A stretch of 64,000 nt of DNA from CAWKPF01 sp963851415. Its GTDB lineage: Bacteria > Acidobacteriota > Thermoanaerobaculia > Multivoradales > Multivoraceae. Numbering within the stretch: the first letter of the stretch is position 1; the number at the start of each line of letters is the position of its first letter. The translations under genes and the position numbers were made by a program. Location: positions 3,658,001 through 3,722,000 of the forward strand of contig CAWKPF010000002.1 in NCBI GenBank assembly GCA_963851415.1, in the 5' to 3' direction. A model generated the notes under the pieces. The model saw nothing but the letters and a program-made list of their open reading frames with translations. It had not been told where the DNA came from and ran no database searches. Of the stretch, positions 60,450-64,000 are shown in pieces.

Positions 60450-63125
60450 TCACCGCGCTGCGTTGCGATAGAGGAGTCCCCGCCGGACGAGCGCCTTCTC
60501 GAGCTCTACCACCAGGACGACCACGGCCGGCAGGGCAAAGCACAGAGCGAGCTCCGTCGGGGTCAAGGGGCCGGTCTTGAAGATCGGCTGCAACCAGGGC
60601 AGATAGACCACGGCGAGCTGAAGTCCCACCGTCAACGCAACGGCAGCGAGCAGCAGGGGGTTGGTGAACAGGCCCACCTCGAGCAGGGAGTCCCGCTCGG
60701 ATCGGATTACCATCGCGTGGGCGAGTTGGGCGAAGGTGAGCACGGTGAAGGTCAGGGTCCGCCATTGGTCCGAGCCACCGTGGTAGGCCCAGTACTGGGC
60801 GCCCAGGCTGAGGCCCCCGATCAGTAGCCCGATGACCAGGGCATGGGCACCCAGTCCACGCGCGAAGATCGACTCCTGGGGAGGGCGTGGAGGGCGACTC
60901 ATGACGTCTCGCTCCTCGGGCTCGACTGCGAGGGCGAGACCGGGCAGTCCGTCCGTGACCAGATTGATCCAGAGGATCTGAATCGGCAGCAGCGGGATCG
61001 GCAGACCGAAGAACGGAGCCAGGAACAGGGTCCAGATCTCTCCCGAGTTGCTGGTCATGGTGTAGCGAATGAACTTGCGGATGTTGTCGAAGATCCGCCG
61101 ACCCTGGCCCACCGCGGTCACGATGGTGGCGAAGTTGTCGTCGAGCAGCACCATGTCGGCGGCTTCCCGTGCGACATCGGTGCCCTTCCTGCCCATGGCG
61201 ACGCCGATGTCGGCGCAGCGCAGCGACGGAGCGTCGTTCACTCCGTCGCCGGTCATCGCGACCAGCTCTCCGTTGGCCTGGAGTGCCTCGACGATGCGGA
61301 CCTTCTGCTCTGGCGACACCCGTGCGTAGACTCGAAGGTGCTGCACTTCTCGGGCGAGCTCCTCCTCGTTCCACTGCGCGAGCGTCCGGCCTTCCACCAC
61401 CTGTTCGGGACGCTCCGCGATGCCCAGTCGCCGGGCGATCGCGAGACCGGTCGCCGGGTGATCGCCGGTGATCATGACGGGCTCGATGCCGGCCGAACGG
61501 CATCGCTCGACAGATCGGCTCACCTCCGAGCGGGGCGGATCGATGAGGGCGACCAGTCCCACGAAGACGAGCTCGGACTCGATCGCTTCGTCTGTCGGCA
61601 CGGCCGGGAGATCGGGCAGTCGCCGCTGGGCGAGAGCCAGGACACGGTAGCCGTCCCCGGCTCGCAACTCCGCCTCGTCGAGCAGTCGCTCCGAGTCCAG
61701 AGCAACCTCGCCGGTGGCCCCGAGCCGGGCACGACACACCGCGAGCACGGCCTCGGGAGCGCCCTTCGTCAGCACCAGGATCCCATCCTCGTACCGATGC
61801 AGGGTGGACATCCGCTTGCGGCTGGCATCGAACGCCAGTTCACTCACCCTGGGCAGTGCCTCCTCCAGGGAGTCTCTGGGGAATGCTCCCTGCTCGGCTG
61901 CCTGCAGCAGGGCCACCTCGGTCGGATCTCCCCGGGCTTCGTCGGCGTCGAGCTGAGCGTCGTTGCACAACGTCATGGCACAGAACAGCCGCACCCACGG
62001 ATCCGGCGCCGTCGGATCTCGTCCGTCCAACGAGACCTCTGACGGTGCTCGCCACTCCCCGTCCGCCCACACCCACTCCAACCGCATCCGGTTCTCGGTC
62101 AAGGTGCCGGTCTTGTCGGAACAGACGTAGGTCACCGAGCCCAGGGACTCGGCCGCCGACAGCCGTCGCACCAGCGCATGGTGTTCGACCATCGCTCGAC
62201 TTCCCAGCGCCAGGGCGATCGAGACCACGGCCGGTAGAGCCTCGGGCACGGCCGCTACGGCGAGAGTCACTGCGGTGAGAAACATCAGGCTGACCGGTTC
62301 GCCGCGCAGGATTCCGGAGGCAAACACGATCGCGCAGACGAGGAGGACCACGACTGCCAGTCGCCGACTGAACACCGCCAGCCGGCGCTGCAGAGGCGTA
62401 CTCGGCGGGGATCCCTGGCCCAGCAGGCTGGCCACGTGTCCGATCTCGGTCGCCATGCCGGTGGCCACGGCCAGTCCCTGACCGCGCCCTCGAGTCACCA
62501 GGGTGCCGCGGAAGGCCATGTCGAAGCGATCCCCGAGTGGACAGGTCTCGTCTTCCAATGGATCGGGCAGCTTCTCCACGGGGACCGACTCGCCGGTCAG
62601 CGCAGCCTCTTCGATCTGGAGACCGTGTGCCTCTACCAGGCGTAGGTCCGCTGGGACCACGTCGCCCGCCTCGAGCCAGACGACATCGCCGGGGACGACG
62701 TTGCCCATCGCGGTGGTGAGCCGAGCCCCACCTCGGGTCACCCGAGCAGAGGGTGCCGACATCTCTCGTAGCGCCGCCAATGCGCGGTCCGCCCGGTACT
62801 CCTGGAACGCGCCGAAGACGGCGTTCAGCACCACGATCGCCAGGATTGCGATCGAGTCGGCCGGCTCTCCCACCAGTCCCGAGACCACCGCTGCGGCCAG
62901 GAGCACGAGGATCAGCCAGTCGGTGAATTGATCGATGAGGATTCGCCAGCGTGGCCGAACGCGTCCCTCTTCGATCTCGTTCGGTCCGTACTCCTGGAGT
63001 CGCCGTAGTGCCTCTGCCTCGTCGAGGCCGATCGTCGGATCGACGCCGAGCTGTTCGGCAGCCCGATCGACGCTCTGCGTGTGCCAGGGCGGAGAAGCCG
63101 GCCGAACGTCGTGGGATGTCTTCAT
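60450..63125 (-). CDS. P-type Ca2+-transporting ATPase (P2A)
   Basis: 891 aa. Actuator TGESVPVEK; phosphorylation CSDKTGTLTENRM; hinge MTGDGVNDAPSLRCADIGVAMG. In TM4, AAVPEALPAV has the Ca-site Glu (SERCA PEGLP). In TM6, WINLVTDGLPGLAL keeps Asn-x2-Thr-Asp, the Ca ligands. N-terminal cation-ATPase domain (VDRAAEQLGVDPTIGLDEAEA), ten predicted TMs. Exports Ca2+ (possibly Mn2+) from the cytoplasm. Convergent with the luciferase-like gene; 19 nt after the zinc-ribbon gene. Confidence 0.95.
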   Translation of the reverse strand: MKTSHDVRPASPPWHTQSVDRAAEQLGVDPTIGLDEAEALRRLQEYGPNEIEEGRVRPRWRILIDQFTDWLILVLLAAAVVSGLVGEPADSIAILAIVVLNAVFGAFQEYRADRALAALREMSAPSARVTRGGARLTTAMGNVVPGDVVWLEAGDVVPADLRLVEAHGLQIEEAALTGESVPVEKLPDPLEDETCPLGDRFDMAFRGTLVTRGRGQGLAVATGMATEIGHVASLLGQGSPPSTPLQRRLAVFSRRLAVVVLLVCAIVFASGILRGEPVSLMFLTAVTLAVAAVPEALPAVVSIALALGSRAMVEHHALVRRLSAAESLGSVTYVCSDKTGTLTENRMRLEWVWADGEWRAPSEVSLDGRDPTAPDPWVRLFCAMTLCNDAQLDADEARGDPTEVALLQAAEQGAFPRDSLEEALPRVSELAFDASRKRMSTLHRYEDGILVLTKGAPEAVLAVCRARLGATGEVALDSERLLDEAELRAGDGYRVLALAQRRLPDLPAVPTDEAIESELVFVGLVALIDPPRSEVSRSVERCRSAGIEPVMITGDHPATGLAIARRLGIAERPEQVVEGRTLAQWNEEELAREVQHLRVYARVSPEQKVRIVEALQANGELVAMTGDGVNDAPSLRCADIGVAMGRKGTDVAREAADMVLLDDNFATIVTAVGQGRRIFDNIRKFIRYTMTSNSGEIWTLFLAPFFGLPIPLLPIQILWINLVTDGLPGLALAVEPEERDVMSRPPRPPQESIFARGLGAHALVIGLLIGGLSLGAQYWAYHGGSDQWRTLTFTVLTFAQLAHAMVIRSERDSLLEVGLFTNPLLLAAVALTVGLQLAVVYLPWLQPIFKTGPLTPTELALCFALPAVVVLVVELEKALVRRGLLYRNAAR

Positions 63126-63144
63126 GGAGTGGACGCTCTTCTCG

Positions 63145-63396
63145 CTACTTCCGGGTCATGCCACGGGTGAAGATCTTGCCCTGGATGATCTTGTGGGCGG
63201 GCTTGCCGCGGGTCGCCCACTCGCGGGCAAAGACCTGTCCGCATCGAGGGCATTCGAGGGTGCCCTCGGTATGGTCTTCGACGATCCGATCGACGAAGCA
63301 CTTCACCAGTCCGCCGGTACCGCCCTTGCTGTAGCGGTACAGCAAGGTGCGACAGCCGGCACAGTGAATCGAGATCGTGCGGCGGTTCTTCGCCAC
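63145..63396 (-). CDS. Small zinc-ribbon protein
   Basis: 83 aa from GTG 63396. Two Cys pairs, HCAGC (with His before) and ECPRCGQVF, make a rubredoxin-knuckle-type zinc ribbon. GKPAHKIIQGKIFTRGMTRK is a basic tail. Found in the gap between the ATPase and a secreted-protein gene, same strand, 11 nt after the latter's stop. May bind nucleic acid or a partner; unrecognised family. Confidence 0.68.
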   Translation of the reverse strand: MAKNRRTISIHCAGCRTLLYRYSKGGTGGLVKCFVDRIVEDHTEGTLECPRCGQVFAREWATRGKPAHKIIQGKIFTRGMTRK

Positions 63397-63407
63397 ACTG
63401 GCCGCCT

Positions 63408-63980
63408 CTAGTTGCGGGGCGGGGTGATCATGATGTGGGCGCCGGGGGTGCCCGCGTCCATCAACCAGGGCGCATTCGGGCCGGGTTTCTCGGAGAGCCC
63501 GGTGGTGTCGGCCGTGGCGTAGGGCAGATAGATCACCCAGCGGAGGTAGGCCTCCTTCACCTCGCCGTCCTCGTAGCCGCTTCCCGAGAGCACGTACAGC
63601 GTGCGCGGCTCCTTCGGCATGTCGAGCGTGCCGTCGTCGATCTCCTTGAACCGGAGATCGCGGCGCTCGGGGCCGGTGATGCCCTGGGCGGCCAGCTCCC
63701 GGCCGCGGGCCATGAAGGGCTCGAGCGACTCGTGGTAGCAGGCCACGCTCCAGCGATCGTCGGAGGGATCGTCGGCGAGACAGATCAGGTCGTTCTGGGC
63801 TTCGCGCAGGGTCACCAGCTTGCCGTCTGGGTCGTACCCGAGCACGCCGGCACCCTCACGACGGTCCTCTGGAGCCGCCTGGACGGCGGCCGTGATCTGG
63901 GTCTCGGCGGGAGGGATCTCGGCGGCGCCGACGGAAGATGCCAACAGTCCACAGAGCAGGGAGATCGACAGTTTGTTCAT
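63408..63980 (-). CDS. Secreted protein of unknown function
   Basis: 190 aa from ATG 63980. Signal peptide KLSISLLCGLLASSVGA, then EIPPAETQITAAVQAAPEDRR. One Cys pair (ICLADD and VACYHESLEPFMARGRELA) could form a disulfide. The rest (YVLSGSGYEDGEVKEAYLRW; GTPGAHIMITPPRN) resembles periplasmic proteins of no named family. The window ends 20 nt upstream of its start, so regulation cannot be seen. Confidence 0.7.
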   Translation of the reverse strand: MNKLSISLLCGLLASSVGAAEIPPAETQITAAVQAAPEDRREGAGVLGYDPDGKLVTLREAQNDLICLADDPSDDRWSVACYHESLEPFMARGRELAAQGITGPERRDLRFKEIDDGTLDMPKEPRTLYVLSGSGYEDGEVKEAYLRWVIYLPYATADTTGLSEKPGPNAPWLMDAGTPGAHIMITPPRN

Positions 63981-64000
63981 CTCGAGGATCCTCTGAGCGT

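Noticed and set aside
1..64000. CRISPR arrays, tRNA or rRNA genes
   Set aside because: No regularly spaced direct repeats and no cloverleaf or rRNA-like sequence noticed; a covariance-model scan would be decisive.

Overview
The window is chromosomal DNA from a high-G+C, Gram-negative-type bacterium. It encodes an RND pump with its adaptor and TolC channel, lipoproteins, an ECF sigma/anti-sigma pair, a Ser/Thr kinase with TPRs, SpoIIE-type phosphatases, FG-GAP proteins and a MopE-like metal-binding protein. This mix is common in Acidobacteriota (Thermoanaerobaculia-like) and Myxococcota; the assignment is inference and no rRNA or tRNA is present to settle it. Genes are tightly packed with many ATGA or TTGA stop/start overlaps. 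GTG and TTG starts are frequent.

Layout. (1) 1-5004: the end of an RND adaptor gene, a convergent RND permease, and a divergent TolC gene. (2) 5036-12812: a compact + strand operon with a GMC-oxidoreductase companion protein, a cholesterol-oxidase-like GMC enzyme with a Cys cluster, a cyclic-nucleotide-binding (CNB) protein, a metallophosphoesterase, an alpha/beta hydrolase with Cys in the nucleophile elbow, an SDR, a membrane protein, a CCA-type nucleotidyltransferase and an APH-fold kinase. (3) 12866-19484: a cassette around two short genes with Nif11-like leaders. The first, with a VAGG double-glycine site and a 41-residue tail, is followed after 3 nt by a PaaK-like adenylating enzyme. Two apparently cytosolic propeller-like proteins are divergent from it. 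The second Nif11-like gene faces away from a radical SAM protein and an SRPBCC protein. (4) 19525-31051: lipid genes, namely a sterol-desaturase/hydroxylase, a CNB-FeeM-like N-acyltransferase, a second Cys-elbow hydrolase, a CNB-CNB-patatin lipase, a halogenase-like flavoprotein, a haloalkane-dehalogenase-like hydrolase, a CFA-synthase-like methyltransferase overlapping an FAD oxidase (resembling TmsB/TmsA or UfaM/UfaD), and a third Cys-elbow hydrolase.

(5) 31107-34129: a degenerate hybrid histidine kinase (apparently 5'-truncated, frameshifted before its receiver domain), a DUF4388/GAF-like protein and an IS3-family transposase remnant. (6) 34129-47763: secreted or envelope proteins (MopE-like, carboxypeptidase-regulatory repeats, a sulfatase-fold lipoprotein with Thr at the nucleophile position, a parallel beta-helix protein), then a SpoIIE-type phosphatase, a DUF4097 protein, an anti-sigma factor and an ECF sigma factor. 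(7) 47902-63980: mixed housekeeping and metabolism, including DoxX, a flavin monooxygenase, a stand-alone 5' nuclease, a Ser/Thr kinase, an HCCA-isomerase/DsbA-like protein, a PQQ-propeller, a second SpoIIE phosphatase, an acyl-CoA dehydrogenase, a luciferase-like oxidoreductase, a P2A Ca-ATPase and small proteins.

The main candidate for something undescribed is 5-31 kb. Redox and hydrolytic lipid enzymes with three separate CNB proteins lie around a two-precursor Nif11-like peptide cassette containing a radical SAM enzyme and an adenylating enzyme. I see no tRNA, rRNA, CRISPR array, intact IS or replication origin.
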